64,000 nt of DNA from Planctomycetota bacterium (GTDB taxonomy: Bacteria; Planctomycetota; UBA1135; GCA-002686595): NCBI GenBank assembly GCA_020638835.1, contig JACKHV010000002.1:62001-126000 (forward strand), read 5' to 3'. A program made the position numbers and the translations under genes. The notes beneath the pieces are model-generated. The model saw only the letters and a list, made by a program, of their open reading frames with translations. It did not search any database and was not told the DNA's origin. This document shows positions 51,233 through 60,875 of the stretch, in pieces; the first letter of the stretch is position 1; every line of letters begins with the position of its first letter.

Positions 51233-53053
51233 TCACCCTTCCTGTTCGCGGTACTGCATCCGGTAGAGGTGCTCGTACACGCCGCCCCGCGCGAGGAGTT
51301 CCTCGTGCGTGCCGCTCTCGACCAACTCGCCCTTGTGCAGCACGAGGATGCGGTCGACGTCGCGGATCGTCGACAAGCGGTGCGCGATGATCAGCGCGGT
51401 GCGCCCCTGCGTCAGCGTGTGCACGGCGCCCTGCAGCAGCTCCTCGGTGCCCGTGTCGACGTTCGAGGTCGCTTCGTCGAGCGCCAGGACGGCGGGGGAC
51501 CGCGCGAGGACGCGCGCGAAGGACACGAGCTGCGCTTCGCCCGCCGAGAGGTTCCGCCCGCGCTCGCGCACCGGTTCGCGGTAGCCGGCGGGGAAGCGCG
51601 CGACGATCTTGTCCAGACCCAGCGCCGAGGCGGCGGCGAGGGCGCGCGACTCGTCGATCGCTCCGCCGAGCCGCAGGTTCTCGAGCACGTCGCCCTCGAA
51701 CAGGAAGACGTCCTGCGTGACGACACCGATGCGGCCGCGCAGGTCGGAGAGCGCGTAGTCGCGCACGTCGACGCCGTCGACCGTGACGCGGCCCTGCTGC
51801 ACGTCGTAGAGCCGCGACAAGAGGCGCAGCAGCGTCGACTTCCCGGATCCCGTCGCGCCGACGACGGCGACGCGCTCGCCCGGCTCGACGCGGAACGACA
51901 CGCCCTTCAGCACGGGGTTGTCCGGGTCGTAGCCGAAGACGACGTCCTCGAAGGCGAGCGCCCCGCGGCAGCCATCGACGCGCACGGGATCGCGCGGCTC
52001 CGGCACCGAGTCGTCCGTGTCGAGCAGCGCGAAGATGCGGTCGGCGGCCGTCATCGCGTTCTGCATCACGGTGTACTTCTGGCTCAGGTCGACGAGCGGG
52101 CGGAAGAAGCGCTCGAGCATGCCGTAGAAGGTGAACAGCGCGCCGATCGTCAGCCCGCCGGGCGACAGCGAACCGTCGGGCAGGAGCGCGGCCGCGATCA
52201 CCAGGCCGCCGGCCCACAGGAGCAGCGCCTTGGTGAGCGACTCGATCAGCTCGGTCACCGCCGAGAGCACGGATTCCCACCAGACGCTCTCGACCTGCGC
52301 GTCACGCAACTCGCTGTTGATCTGTCCGAAGCCGTCGGCCGACTCCTGCTCGCGCGCGAAGAGCTGGACCAGCGGCATGCCTTGGACCTGCTCGTGCAGG
52401 AAGGAGTAGAGCCGCGAGCGGCGCGAGATCATCGTCGTGTACGCCGCACGCACCTTGAAGCGCACCTTCATCGTGACGTACATCAACACCGGCACGACGG
52501 CGAAGCTGGCGAGCGCGAGCTGCCAGTCCATCCACAGCAGGATCGCGACGGTTCCCGCGAGCATCACGAAGTCGCCGAGGATCGTCACGACGCCCTGCGA
52601 GAAGAGTTCCGCCAAGGCCTCGACGTCCGTCGTGACGCGCCCGATCAGGCGGCCCGTCGGCGTGCGGTCGTAGTAGCGCGACGAGAGCCGCTGCAGGTGA
52701 GCGAAGACGCCGAGGCGCAAGTCGACGAGCGCGTCCTGGCCGGCGCGGTCGAGCGTGTAGGTCTGCAGACCCTTCATCACGAACTCGAACACGGCGAGCA
52801 CGACGAACACGACCAGCAGCCTCACGAGGCCGTGCGTCTCGCCGCCCGCGACGTAGTCGTCGATCGCGCGGCCCTGCAGGTACGGCAGCGCGAGGCCGCT
52901 GGCCGAGGCCGCGATCAGCAGCGCGAAGCTGATCCAGATCCAGCGCTGGTGCGGACGCACGTAGCGGATCAAGCGCCGCGCGAGACGAGCGTCGTAGACC
53001 GCGCCTTCCCGCAGGCGCTCGCGACCCTCGGCGCGTACTGCGTCTTGGGCCAT
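51233..53053 (-). CDS. ABC exporter (second pair), canonical Walker B half
   Basis: 606 residues from the ATG at 53053. Membrane domain 'WIWISFALLIAASASGLALPYLQGRAIDDYV ...', then Walker A 'GATGSGKST', signature altered to 'NLSAGEAQLVSFARVL' and Walker B 'VLALDEATSNVD' with the catalytic Glu. It is the third gene of the unit 56183-51233; its ATG shares one base with the stop of the partner (TGATG). The same division of labour occurs in the pair at 44905-48596, so the two pairs are paralogous. Confidence 0.9.
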   Translation of the reverse strand: MAQDAVRAEGRERLREGAVYDARLARRLIRYVRPHQRWIWISFALLIAASASGLALPYLQGRAIDDYVAGGETHGLVRLLVVFVVLAVFEFVMKGLQTYTLDRAGQDALVDLRLGVFAHLQRLSSRYYDRTPTGRLIGRVTTDVEALAELFSQGVVTILGDFVMLAGTVAILLWMDWQLALASFAVVPVLMYVTMKVRFKVRAAYTTMISRRSRLYSFLHEQVQGMPLVQLFAREQESADGFGQINSELRDAQVESVWWESVLSAVTELIESLTKALLLWAGGLVIAAALLPDGSLSPGGLTIGALFTFYGMLERFFRPLVDLSQKYTVMQNAMTAADRIFALLDTDDSVPEPRDPVRVDGCRGALAFEDVVFGYDPDNPVLKGVSFRVEPGERVAVVGATGSGKSTLLRLLSRLYDVQQGRVTVDGVDVRDYALSDLRGRIGVVTQDVFLFEGDVLENLRLGGAIDESRALAAASALGLDKIVARFPAGYREPVRERGRNLSAGEAQLVSFARVLARSPAVLALDEATSNVDTGTEELLQGAVHTLTQGRTALIIAHRLSTIRDVDRILVLHKGELVESGTHEELLARGGVYEHLYRMQYREQEG

Positions 53054-54912
53054 CAGGTTTCCTTGGAGGTGATCTCGATGCCCAGCTCGTCGCACTCGGC
53101 TTCGTGGCGTTCTTGCTTCTCCCAGAGCTCGGCGTAGATGCCGCCCCGCGCGAGCAGCTCGAGGTGCGTGCCGCGTTCGGCGACGGCGCCCTCCTCGAGC
53201 ACGATGATCTCGTCCGCGTGCTTCACCGCGGAGAGCCGGTGCGAGACGATCACCGTCGTCTTGCCCGCGAGGAATTCCTCGAGCGCCTCGAGGATGCGGT
53301 CCGCGGTGTGCGTGTCGACCGCCGACAAAGTGTCGTCGAGGATCACGAGCTCGCGGTCGAGCAGGAACACGCGAGCGAGCGCCGCGCGCTGGCGTTGACC
53401 GCCCGAGAGGTTCACGCCGCGCTCGCCGACGACCGTGTCGAGGCCCTCGGGCAGCTGGTCGAGGTCGTTCGCGAGTTGGGAGATCCGCACCGCGTGTTCG
53501 ACTTCCTCGCGCAACGCCTCGGGGCGACCGAGCGCGACGTTGGCGGCGAGCGTGCGGCTGAACAGGAAGGCTTCCTGCGGCACGAAGCCGACGCGCCGGC
53601 GCCAGTCCGAGGGGGCGACGTCGTTGATGTCCGTGCCGCCGATCGACACGACGCCCCGGGCCACGGGCCACTGTCGCGCGAGAACCCGCGCGAGCGTCGT
53701 CTTGCCGGAGCCGGTGTGTCCGACCACGCCGAGCGTCTCGCCGGGCGCCAGGCGGAACGACACGTCGCGCAGCACGGCGCGCTCGCGGTCGGCGAGCTCC
53801 GGGTCGAGCCCGACCGGCATGCTGCCCTCCAGGTGCGGCTGTTCGCTGATCGGTGGGTGCACGACGGACAGGGAGCTCACGACCAGCTCGCCGGGCGTGA
53901 AGTCCACGCGGCGCTCGGCGGGCGGTCCGACGATCTCGACCTCCGACGCCGTGATCTCGAACAGCCGCTGCAGCGACGCGGCACCGCGACGCAGCGTGCT
54001 GATCACGAAGCCCAGCGTGCGCGTGGGGCCGGCGAGGATGCCGAGGTACATCAACATCGCCGTCCACGGGCCGAGCCCGGTCTGGCCGTTCGCGACGCGC
54101 AGGCCGCCGAGCCCGAGCACGATGAGGGTCGAGAGCGACGTCAAGCCCAGCATCAACGGCACGAGCTTGGCGCGCTGCTTCGTTACATCGAGGTTCAGGT
54201 CGCGGTAGTGCCGCGCCCGCGCCTCGAACTGCGCCATGTCGCTCTCCTCGAGCGCCATGGTCTTGATCACCTGCTGACCGGAGAGCGACTCGTCCACCTT
54301 CGTCGACAGGTCTCCGAGCGCGTTCTGCGCCGCGGCGCTGCCCAGCTGGATGCGGAGCGCGAGGCGCCGCGCCTGGAAGAAGGCGAAGGGGTAGGGCGCG
54401 AGCGCGAGCACCGTGACGAGCGGGTCGCTGCGCAGCATCACGACCAAGCAGAACGCGAAGAGCGCGAGGTTCTCCGCGATGTACAGGATCACGGGGCCGA
54501 CCAGCGACTGCACGACGCGCAGGTCGTTGATCACGCGCGACATCACTTGTCCGGCGGGGTTGCGCAGGAAGAAGCTCGGCGCGAGTCGCAGCAGGTGGTC
54601 GAAGACGTGTTCGCGCACGTCGGCCGCGACGCGTCGTGAGTTGCCGAGGATCAGCACACGGCTCGCCGTGCGGACCAGCGCGACCACGAGCGCCGTGCCC
54701 GCGATCAGGAGCGCGCTCTGCAGCGCTCCGTCGACGAGCGCGTCGCGCCCTTCCGCCGGATTCCACTGCTCGAAGGCCTCGAGCGCGTCGCCGATCAAGA
54801 GCGGGATCCAGACCTTGAGCCCGACGCTGAGCAGGATGCACAGCGCGCCGAGCGCCGTGCTTCCGAAGTAGCGGCGTAGGAACGGCCAGAGGGGTGCGTA
54901 CTCGCGCCACAT
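53053..54912 (-). CDS. ABC exporter (second pair), degenerate half
   Basis: 619 residues. Walker A 'GHTGSGKTT', normal signature 'VNLSGGQRQRAALARV' and Walker B 'LVILDDTLSAVD', in which the catalytic Glu is Asp. A roughly 50-residue insertion before the ATPase core ('HPPISEQPHLEGSMPVGLDP') is absent from the first pair. Start shares one base with the stop of the carrier gene upstream. Confidence 0.9.
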   Translation of the reverse strand: MWREYAPLWPFLRRYFGSTALGALCILLSVGLKVWIPLLIGDALEAFEQWNPAEGRDALVDGALQSALLIAGTALVVALVRTASRVLILGNSRRVAADVREHVFDHLLRLAPSFFLRNPAGQVMSRVINDLRVVQSLVGPVILYIAENLALFAFCLVVMLRSDPLVTVLALAPYPFAFFQARRLALRIQLGSAAAQNALGDLSTKVDESLSGQQVIKTMALEESDMAQFEARARHYRDLNLDVTKQRAKLVPLMLGLTSLSTLIVLGLGGLRVANGQTGLGPWTAMLMYLGILAGPTRTLGFVISTLRRGAASLQRLFEITASEVEIVGPPAERRVDFTPGELVVSSLSVVHPPISEQPHLEGSMPVGLDPELADRERAVLRDVSFRLAPGETLGVVGHTGSGKTTLARVLARQWPVARGVVSIGGTDINDVAPSDWRRRVGFVPQEAFLFSRTLAANVALGRPEALREEVEHAVRISQLANDLDQLPEGLDTVVGERGVNLSGGQRQRAALARVFLLDRELVILDDTLSAVDTHTADRILEALEEFLAGKTTVIVSHRLSAVKHADEIIVLEEGAVAERGTHLELLARGGIYAELWEKQERHEAECDELGIEITSKET

Positions 54913-56183
54913 CAGGCCTCACCTCCCGCCCCGGCGGCGGCCTGCTTCCCGGCGAGCCGGCGCGCGAACACGCGCCCGAGGAACTGGTTGTAGGCGAGCC
55001 ACGCTACGCCGGACCCGGCCGCGATGAAGCAGAGCGTGGAGGCTCCCGTGTTCAGCGCCGCCAGCAGAATGCGCGACGAGCTGCCCAGGACGTCCGCGAC
55101 GCGGTAGCCGGCGACGTCGATCAGGTTCTTGAGCTTGTACTTCTGCTCCGCGCTGAACACCGAGAACAGCATCTCGCGCGTGGGCTTGCTGAAGCCGTAG
55201 CTCGCCGCGCGTCGCAGCGTCTGGAACAGCAGCACGGTGACGTAGGTCTGGCTGCCGGCGAGGACCAGGAAGCCGACGATCGTGATCAACGGCAGCACCG
55301 AGAGCGTCCACGCGACGCCCGAGCGCTGGACCAAGCGGCCGACGAGCAGCAGCTGCAGGAAGAAGGTGAGCGTGTTCGTCGAGAGGTCGATGTAGGCGAA
55401 CTTCGTCACGTGTTCGCCCGACGCGGCGACGACCTCCGCCTGCACGAAGTAGGCCCAGGTCCCGGCGATCGCGTGGAAGCACATGTAGCCGAAGATCAGC
55501 AGCGCGAAGCGGTCGTGGACGAGGTCTCGCCAACCGGACCAGGCCGAGCCGTGGAAGGCCTGTTGCGCGCGCGCCCGCGCTTCGTGCGTTTGCGCGTTCG
55601 CGAGCAGCCGGCGACCTGCGAGGATCGCTCCGTAGAGCAGCAGCGCGGCCGGGATCAGCAGCTGCGTCGAGTAGTCCAACCCGTCCGGGACGAGCGACGC
55701 GGTGAACGATCCGCAGATCGCGCCGAGCGAACCGCCGGCGGCAGCGGGGCCGAAGCTGCGCCGCGCGGACTCGGAGCTGAAGCACTCGTTGCCGAGGCTC
55801 CAGAAGACCGAGACGATCAGCAGGTTGACCACGCTCGACGTGGAGTAGAAGGCGTAGCCCAGCCAGGTGTGCGACGCCTCGGGAAGCAGCTGGAAGCCGA
55901 GCCAGAAGAGCAACAGGCAGACTTGCACGGCGCGGTACGCGAACTGCAACGCGTCGCCGCGCGTGCGCTTGTCGAGCACCCGCGCGATCAACGGATTCGT
56001 GAGCGCCGCGAGTAGCACGGTCCCGATCATCAGGTACGGCAGGGCTTCCGCGCCCTCACGGATCCCGAGCGCCTCGCGCAGCGGCCGGATCAGGTACCAG
56101 CTGAACAGCACGCAGAAGTAGCAGAGCGCGGCCCACAGCGTGGGTCGCCTCTCGTCGGGGCGTAGGTCGAAGAGCTTCAGCAA
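54912..56183 (-). CDS. ATP/ADP-translocase-like (NTT/MFS) membrane carrier
   Basis: 423 residues, about 12 membrane helices. 'CYFCVLFSWYLIRPLREALGI' near the start and 'FSKPTREMLFSVFSAEQKYKLKNLIDVAGYRVADVLGS' near residue 345 are characteristic of the Npt1/Npt2 nucleotide-transporter-related family in free-living bacteria, where transport of nucleotides is not demonstrated. First of three overlapping genes with the ABC pair, implying a joint export or membrane-assembly task. Confidence 0.78.
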   Translation of the reverse strand: MLKLFDLRPDERRPTLWAALCYFCVLFSWYLIRPLREALGIREGAEALPYLMIGTVLLAALTNPLIARVLDKRTRGDALQFAYRAVQVCLLLFWLGFQLLPEASHTWLGYAFYSTSSVVNLLIVSVFWSLGNECFSSESARRSFGPAAAGGSLGAICGSFTASLVPDGLDYSTQLLIPAALLLYGAILAGRRLLANAQTHEARARAQQAFHGSAWSGWRDLVHDRFALLIFGYMCFHAIAGTWAYFVQAEVVAASGEHVTKFAYIDLSTNTLTFFLQLLLVGRLVQRSGVAWTLSVLPLITIVGFLVLAGSQTYVTVLLFQTLRRAASYGFSKPTREMLFSVFSAEQKYKLKNLIDVAGYRVADVLGSSSRILLAALNTGASTLCFIAAGSGVAWLAYNQFLGRVFARRLAGKQAAAGAGGEA

Positions 56184-56231
56184 GAGAGGTTCCCGTCGGG
56201 CGCGCCGAGCATAGCCGCCGCGCTGGACGGT

Positions 56232-56564
56232 TCAGCCCTCCGCGAAGCGAAAGCGTGCGAGCGAGACGCGTCCGCGCCCGTCGACCTCGACGCCCTCCGC
56301 GCACAGGCGCTTCGCTTGCACGGCGGCCGACGCGCCTTCGGTGTGCAACCGACCGTCGGCTCCGATGACGCGGTGCCACGGGAGCAGCGTGCCGTCCTCG
56401 AGCTCGCGCAGCGTCTTGCCGACGAGCCGCGCGCGCCCCGGCAGCCCGGCGAGTTCCGCGACCTGGCCGTAGGTCGCGACGCGACCCGCCGGGATCGCGT
56501 CGATCGTGGCGCGGATGCGCTGGATGCGGTCGTCCTCTCGCGCGGCGGGCATGCCGGGCAGCAT
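56232..56564 (-). CDS. Alkyltransferase-like (ATL) DNA repair protein
   Basis: 110 residues (106 if the ATG at 56552 is used). 'IPAGRVATYGQVAELAGLPGRARLVGKTLRELEDGTLLPWHRVIGADGRL' follows the O6-alkylguanine alkyltransferase domain, including the Arg finger and winged helix. The active-site Cys of PCHR is Trp (PWHRV), the hallmark of ATL proteins. These bind O6-alkylguanine without repairing it and flag the lesion for nucleotide excision repair. The NTT-like gene starts 48 bp downstream on the same strand; cutC is divergent. Confidence 0.88.
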   Translation of the reverse strand: MLPGMPAAREDDRIQRIRATIDAIPAGRVATYGQVAELAGLPGRARLVGKTLRELEDGTLLPWHRVIGADGRLHTEGASAAVQAKRLCAEGVEVDGRGRVSLARFRFAEG

Positions 56565-56609
56565 AGCGCGGCCTTGCGCGCGGCCGATCGGGTCGTCAGC
56601 CTCTCGCGC

Positions 56610-57365
56610 ATGGCCACCGGACCTTCGATCGAGATCTGCGTCGAGAGCGCGCGCGGAGCCGAAGCCGCGCGGCAGGGCGGCGCGGACCGCGTCGAACTCT
56701 GCACGGCGCTCGAGCTCGGCGGGCTGACGCCTTCGCGCGGGGCGGTCGAGCGCCTGGGGGAGGTCGCCGGTGTGCGCCGGATCGTGCTGCTGCGGCCGCG
56801 CGCCGGCGACTTCTGCTACGACGCCGAGGACCGAGCGGTGATGCTCTGCGACCTGGACCACCTGCGCGAGTCGGGCGCCAACGGAGTCGCGGTCGGCGCG
56901 CTGCGATCCGACGGGACGCTGGACGCGGCGCTGCTCGAGCGCGTCGCGGAGCGGGCCGGGCAGCTCGAGCTGGTCTGCCACCGCGCCTTCGACCTGTGCC
57001 GCGATCCGCTCGCGGCGCTGGAGGAACTCTGCGGCCTCGGCTTCCACGGCGTGTTGAGTTCGGGTCAAGCGCCGACCGCGCTCGAAGGCACGGCGCTCCT
57101 CGCGCGGCTCGTCGACGCGGCCGCGGATCGGATCGAGGTGCGCGCCGCCGGCAAGCTGCGACCGGAGAACGCGGCGCGTGTGCTCGCCGAAACCGGCTGC
57201 CGCGCGCTGCACGCCGCGGCGGGCGCGCGTCGCGTCGGACCGTACCACGCGCACGCCGGAGCTCCCCGGCTCGGCAGCGCGTCGGACGAGTCGGCGTGGA
57301 ACGAGACCGACCCGCAGCTCGTGCGCGCGCTCGTGGAAGCGGCACGCGGGAAGCGCGGGTCGTGA
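56610..57365 (+). CDS. cutC: CutC family protein
   Basis: 251 residues. 'IEICVESARGAEAARQGGADRVELCTALELGGLTPSRG' at the N-terminus, 'VLLRPRAGDFCYDAED' and 'QLELVCHRAFDLCRDPLAALEELCGLGFHGVLSSGQ' are the CutC signatures (TIM barrel). Once linked to copper homeostasis; the actual reaction is unsettled. Starts 45 bp from the divergent ATL gene. Confidence 0.93.
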   Translation: MATGPSIEICVESARGAEAARQGGADRVELCTALELGGLTPSRGAVERLGEVAGVRRIVLLRPRAGDFCYDAEDRAVMLCDLDHLRESGANGVAVGALRSDGTLDAALLERVAERAGQLELVCHRAFDLCRDPLAALEELCGLGFHGVLSSGQAPTALEGTALLARLVDAAADRIEVRAAGKLRPENAARVLAETGCRALHAAAGARRVGPYHAHAGAPRLGSASDESAWNETDPQLVRALVEAARGKRGS

Positions 57366-57371
57366 AGCAGA

Positions 57372-57400
57372 GCGGCGCGACCCACCTGGGATCGCGCCGC
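57372..57400. terminator. Bidirectional gene-end hairpin
   Basis: GCGGCGCGACCC pairs with GGG-A-TCGCGCCGC over ACCT, six bases after the cutC stop and facing the convergent gene at 57440. Confidence 0.72.
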
Positions 57401-57439
57401 CCGTCGATCGTGCGCCGTTGCGCACCACTCACACCTCGA

Positions 57440-59383
57440 TCAGATCCAGCTGATCATGATGCCTTGCGAGAAGTTGGAGCCCGTTCCGCAGGGCGAGAAG
57501 ACCGGGTCGCGGTACCACATCTGGTAGTAACGGGTGCCGCCGCCGATCGGGATCGAACCGCCGGTGACGATCGAGCTGGTCGTCGAGCCGCTGCCCACCG
57601 CGTCGAGGATGATGACTTCGATGCGCTCCGTGGGGCCGCCCATGCAGAAGACGCCGTCCTTGAAGGGGATCGAGATCAGCGAGGAGCCTTGAACCAGCAT
57701 GGCGGGCATTCCGGGGCGACCTTGAGCCAGGTGGAAGACGAGGTTGTCGAACGCCACCACCGAGGTTCCGGTCGTGTAGAGGATCGCGCCGGGTCCCGTC
57801 GAGTTGCGGCAGCCTTCACCGGCTCCCAGGGCGCTCTCGTTGCCGCAGGGGCAGGGGATCAGCGTTCCGTCGCCGGGGCACATCGGGGTTCCGGGGCCGC
57901 ACTCGTCCGGCACGCCGTCGAAGTTGAAGTCGGTGCTCGTTCCGTTCGCGATGTCGCAAGCGTCCAGCACGCCGTTGCCGTTGCAGTCGGAGCCCACGCC
58001 GGAGGCGAGGTCGCAGGAGTCGAGGACGCCGTTGCCGTCGCAGTCCGTGTCGAGACCGTAGAGGATGTCACAAGCGTCCGGGAGTCCGTTGCCGTTGCAG
58101 TCGGGGACCAGCCCCAGCGCAACCGCGACCACGTCTTCGATGCCGTCGCCGTCGCAGTCCTGACCGGGCAGGAAGCGCGAGTCGGCCGCGTCGAGATCGT
58201 CACCGTGCAGCACGGGGTAGCCGGAGCGCACCGTCATCAAGCCGAGGTTCTCCGCGGCGATGAAGATCGCGGGGAAGGGCGAGAGTCCGCCGGCGATGGG
58301 CGCCATCAGGATGTCACCCTCCTCGATCGGAAGTCCGAACATGCTGTCGGGCGCACCGATGACCGCCGAGCCGCGGCGCACGCTGAAGAGGACCATGTCG
58401 CTCTGCGTCGTGTTCCAGTGGTAGGCGAAGGGGGCGGGCTCGTACACGCCGGTGCCGTTCTCCCAGACGATCAGCGCGTCGAGGTCGTCCGTGCCGATTC
58501 CGGCCAGGTCGAGGCCGAGCATCGGAGCGGGCGCGAAGACGACGGGCAAGCCGCCGGGCGCGAGCGTCATCAGCACGTCGGCCGAGCTGAAGCCGTGGAA
58601 GCCGGCCGAGCCGCTGCCGGGCCCGCCGGTGATCGGGTCGATCAGGCCGCCCTCGAGCGAGAACATCACCGGGTACTGACCGGGCTGGTTCTCGGTGTCG
58701 AGCGCGTCGAGGTTGTCACCGGTGTGCAGGCCGGGGCTTCCGCTCGGCAGGTCGGGCTCGCGGATGCCGACGCCGGGGTACACGAAGCCCGAGGGTGACG
58801 GCATGCCGTCACCGTCGACGACGCCGATGTTGGCCGGCGCGATCGCGAACGGAGCCAGCGGACCGGGGAGGAGGCCGAAGCTCGTGAAGCAGTCAGCGGA
58901 AGACTCACCGAAGGGGGACTCGGTGGCGACGCTCGCCATCGGGAAGCCGGTCGGGATGCCGACGGCGTATTCGTCGACGCTGAACCAGATCGGTCCTGCC
59001 ATTGGCAGCGTTCCCGCATTCATCGGGTTGTCGCGGCCGTAGGAGAGCGCGTCGACTTCGACGACGCACGGCGTGCCCGGCGCGTGGCCGGCGCACGGCG
59101 CGTAGCCGAACAAGCCGAGGTCCGCCGGGTTCGGGCCGCCGGGGCCCGCCGCTTTCACCGCGCCGGGAACGCCGAGCGGGCCGAGCATCGGCGTGAAGGT
59201 CGCCGTGCCGGGAACCAGCAGATCGCCTTCGGTGATCGGCGCGCCGAACAGCGCGTCCGGCGCCGAGATGGTCGGGCCGTGGTAGTCGATGCTGAACTGG
59301 AACTGCGCTTCGGCGCTCGAAGCCACGGCGATCAGGGCCGCGGCGGGCAGGAAGAACTGGCGAGTCGTGAGCTTGGTGTTCAT
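57440..59383 (-). CDS. Exported CPCGN protein with Ca-binding type 3-like repeats (copy 1)
   Basis: 647 residues with signal peptide from 'MNTKLTTRQFFLPAAALIAVASSAEA'. Residues 30-400 are a beta-rich region with 'SVRRGSAVIGAPDSMFGLPIEEGDILM'. Residues about 405-495 carry five calcium-binding repeats of the form 'DCDGNGVLDSCDLASG' (thrombospondin type 3/dockerin-like). The last 145 residues are the shared domain: 'MCPGDGTLIPCPCGNESALGAGEGCRNSTG', 'PFKDGVFCMGGPTERIEVII', 'YYQMWYRDPVFSPCGTGSNF' and terminal 'MISWI'. Full-length paralogue of 61399-63309. Confidence 0.85.
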   Translation of the reverse strand: MNTKLTTRQFFLPAAALIAVASSAEAQFQFSIDYHGPTISAPDALFGAPITEGDLLVPGTATFTPMLGPLGVPGAVKAAGPGGPNPADLGLFGYAPCAGHAPGTPCVVEVDALSYGRDNPMNAGTLPMAGPIWFSVDEYAVGIPTGFPMASVATESPFGESSADCFTSFGLLPGPLAPFAIAPANIGVVDGDGMPSPSGFVYPGVGIREPDLPSGSPGLHTGDNLDALDTENQPGQYPVMFSLEGGLIDPITGGPGSGSAGFHGFSSADVLMTLAPGGLPVVFAPAPMLGLDLAGIGTDDLDALIVWENGTGVYEPAPFAYHWNTTQSDMVLFSVRRGSAVIGAPDSMFGLPIEEGDILMAPIAGGLSPFPAIFIAAENLGLMTVRSGYPVLHGDDLDAADSRFLPGQDCDGDGIEDVVAVALGLVPDCNGNGLPDACDILYGLDTDCDGNGVLDSCDLASGVGSDCNGNGVLDACDIANGTSTDFNFDGVPDECGPGTPMCPGDGTLIPCPCGNESALGAGEGCRNSTGPGAILYTTGTSVVAFDNLVFHLAQGRPGMPAMLVQGSSLISIPFKDGVFCMGGPTERIEVIILDAVGSGSTTSSIVTGGSIPIGGGTRYYQMWYRDPVFSPCGTGSNFSQGIMISWI

Positions 59384-59752
59384 CTCGAGAATCCTCGGGG
59401 TCGTGGGTGGTCGATCGCTCGCCGGGCGGTTTCCGCGGGGTCGCGGAGGCTCGTGGGCCGCCTCGGACACCACCCAGTGACCCTGGGGGATCGGGCTGGA
59501 CAGGCTTCTCGAGATTTCGGACGGAAGGAAGCGCCCGGGGAGCCCGGAGGGGGCCGAGTGGCCCGGGAGGAACTCGGGGCGGGCCGGCCCGTTTCCGACG
59601 GCGCTGCGCGCCGCGAGCCGGCGATCCGCGCGGGATCGGCGAGCGGCTCGACCCGCCTTCGCGACAGCCAGGAACCCTTCCGCCCGGCTTTCGTCCGGCG
59701 GCTGCGGATCGCGGACCCCGGCTCGCGAGTCGCAGGCCCTCGATCCGCGGAG
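59384..59752. other. Intergenic region downstream of the RAYT gene
   Basis: 369 bp with no gene I can support. It should contain the promoter for the CPCGN protein gene at 57440-59383. I see no copy of the REP-like arms found upstream of the transposase. Confidence 0.5.
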
Positions 59753-60451
59753 TCAGCGCGGCCCGCCCGAGCGCGGAGCGGCGTCCAAGGCGATGGCGCG
59801 ATGATGGCGCTTCCAGCCGCAACTGAGCTTCCACCCGCCCCGCACCACCACCTCGCCCGCGCCGCCCGCCTCCCGCTCCGGCGGCCTCCCCGCCCAACCG
59901 TCGAAGTAGCACCCCGACGAGAACACGTCCGGCTCGCCCACCACGCCGCACGGGTCGTACAGCGTGCCGTGCTTCAAGTGGTTGTTCAGCACGTACACGA
60001 GCGCATTGCGCACCTCGCGCAACGACTTCAACATCCGATCATGGAAGCGCTCGCGCAACACCCTTCCTGTGCGACGCCAGATCCCGTTCAGCGCCCGCGC
60101 GATCCGCGAGTTCAGCCCCTTCATCCCGTTCGACAGCGCCGACTTGCTGTCCGCTTCGATGATGAAGTGCACGTGATCGCGCTGGATCGAGTAGTGCACG
60201 ATGCGGAAGTCCGCCCGCTGCGCGTCCCGGATGCAGCACGTCACCGCCCGCGCCTCGAGCCACTCGCGCAACCACGGCAAGCCCTGCGCCAACTTGATCG
60301 TCACGATGCGCGGGTCGTGCCGCGACACCCGCTCGCGCGCCGCGTGCGCCACACCGCTCTTGCGCTTCGGTCGCCCGGCCCCCTTGCGGCGACCTCCGTG
60401 CGTGCGCGGTTCGGGGAACTCGAAGTCGGTCTGTTGCTGTATGCGGCGCAC
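59753..60451 (-). mobile_element. RAYT: REP-associated HUH/Y1 transposase (IS200-like)
   Basis: 232 residues if started at the GTG at 60451; upstream in-frame sequence runs through repeats and is not protein-like. 'THGGRRKGAGRPKRKSGVAH' near the N-terminus is the usual basic RAYT start. 'HYSIQRDHVHFIIEADSKSALSNGMKGLNSRIARALN' holds the HUH-type metal motif (HVH), and 'NALVYVLNNHLKHG' places the catalytic Tyr (YVLNN). RAYTs are single-copy domesticated transposases that move short palindromic REP sequences. Two REP-like repeats lie 160-820 bp upstream. Confidence 0.88.
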
Positions 60452-60610
60452 ACTACTTAGAACGATGCGCGCGGCGCGAAGTTCGCGATAAGTGCCGTAC
60501 TCGTGCTCTATTCGCCGAGTGGACGCACAACCGAGAATCCGTGCCCGGGAGGTTTTGGTCGTTGGACTCGGCGTTCGTCGTTCCGCGTTGGTTCTCGGAC
60601 TTTGGTCGTC

Positions 60611-60838
60611 GGTCACGGCTGACGCCGCGCTTCGCTCGAGCTCCGCCAAGGGCTCCGCTCCGCGCGGCTCGCTGGGCGCTTGGCGTGACGCGGCATTCGT
60701 GTCTTGCCGGCCGCCGATCCGATCGCACGACAACACCGCCGTTATCAAGTTCGAGACGCGCCGCATCCGACCCCGCTGACGTGAAGGCGAGCCCCGCGAG
60801 CGGAGCCCTTGGCGGAGCTCGAGCGAGCGGGGCGGCAC
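60611..60838. repeat. REPIN-like repeat copy 1 (RAYT-associated)
   Basis: About 228 bp, nearly identical to 61049-61269. It contains two perfect 28-nt inverted arms (60633-60660 and 60798-60825), reading CGCTCGAGCTCCGCCAAGGG then CTCCGCTC, plus a second pairing GCTCGC/GCGAGC. The arms enclose about 137 bp. Two REP-like palindromes in inverted orientation is the REPIN layout. Confidence 0.85.
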
Positions 60839-60844
60839 TGCAAC

Positions 60845-60875
60845 GACCAATGACCAATGACCAATGACCAACGAC
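60845..60875. repeat. GACCAAT simple repeat
   Basis: Four 7-bp units: three GACCAAT (60845-60865) and one GACCAAC, then GACC. It lies directly next to REPIN-like copy 1. Low-complexity GACC/GACG text continues to about 60912. Confidence 0.85.
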
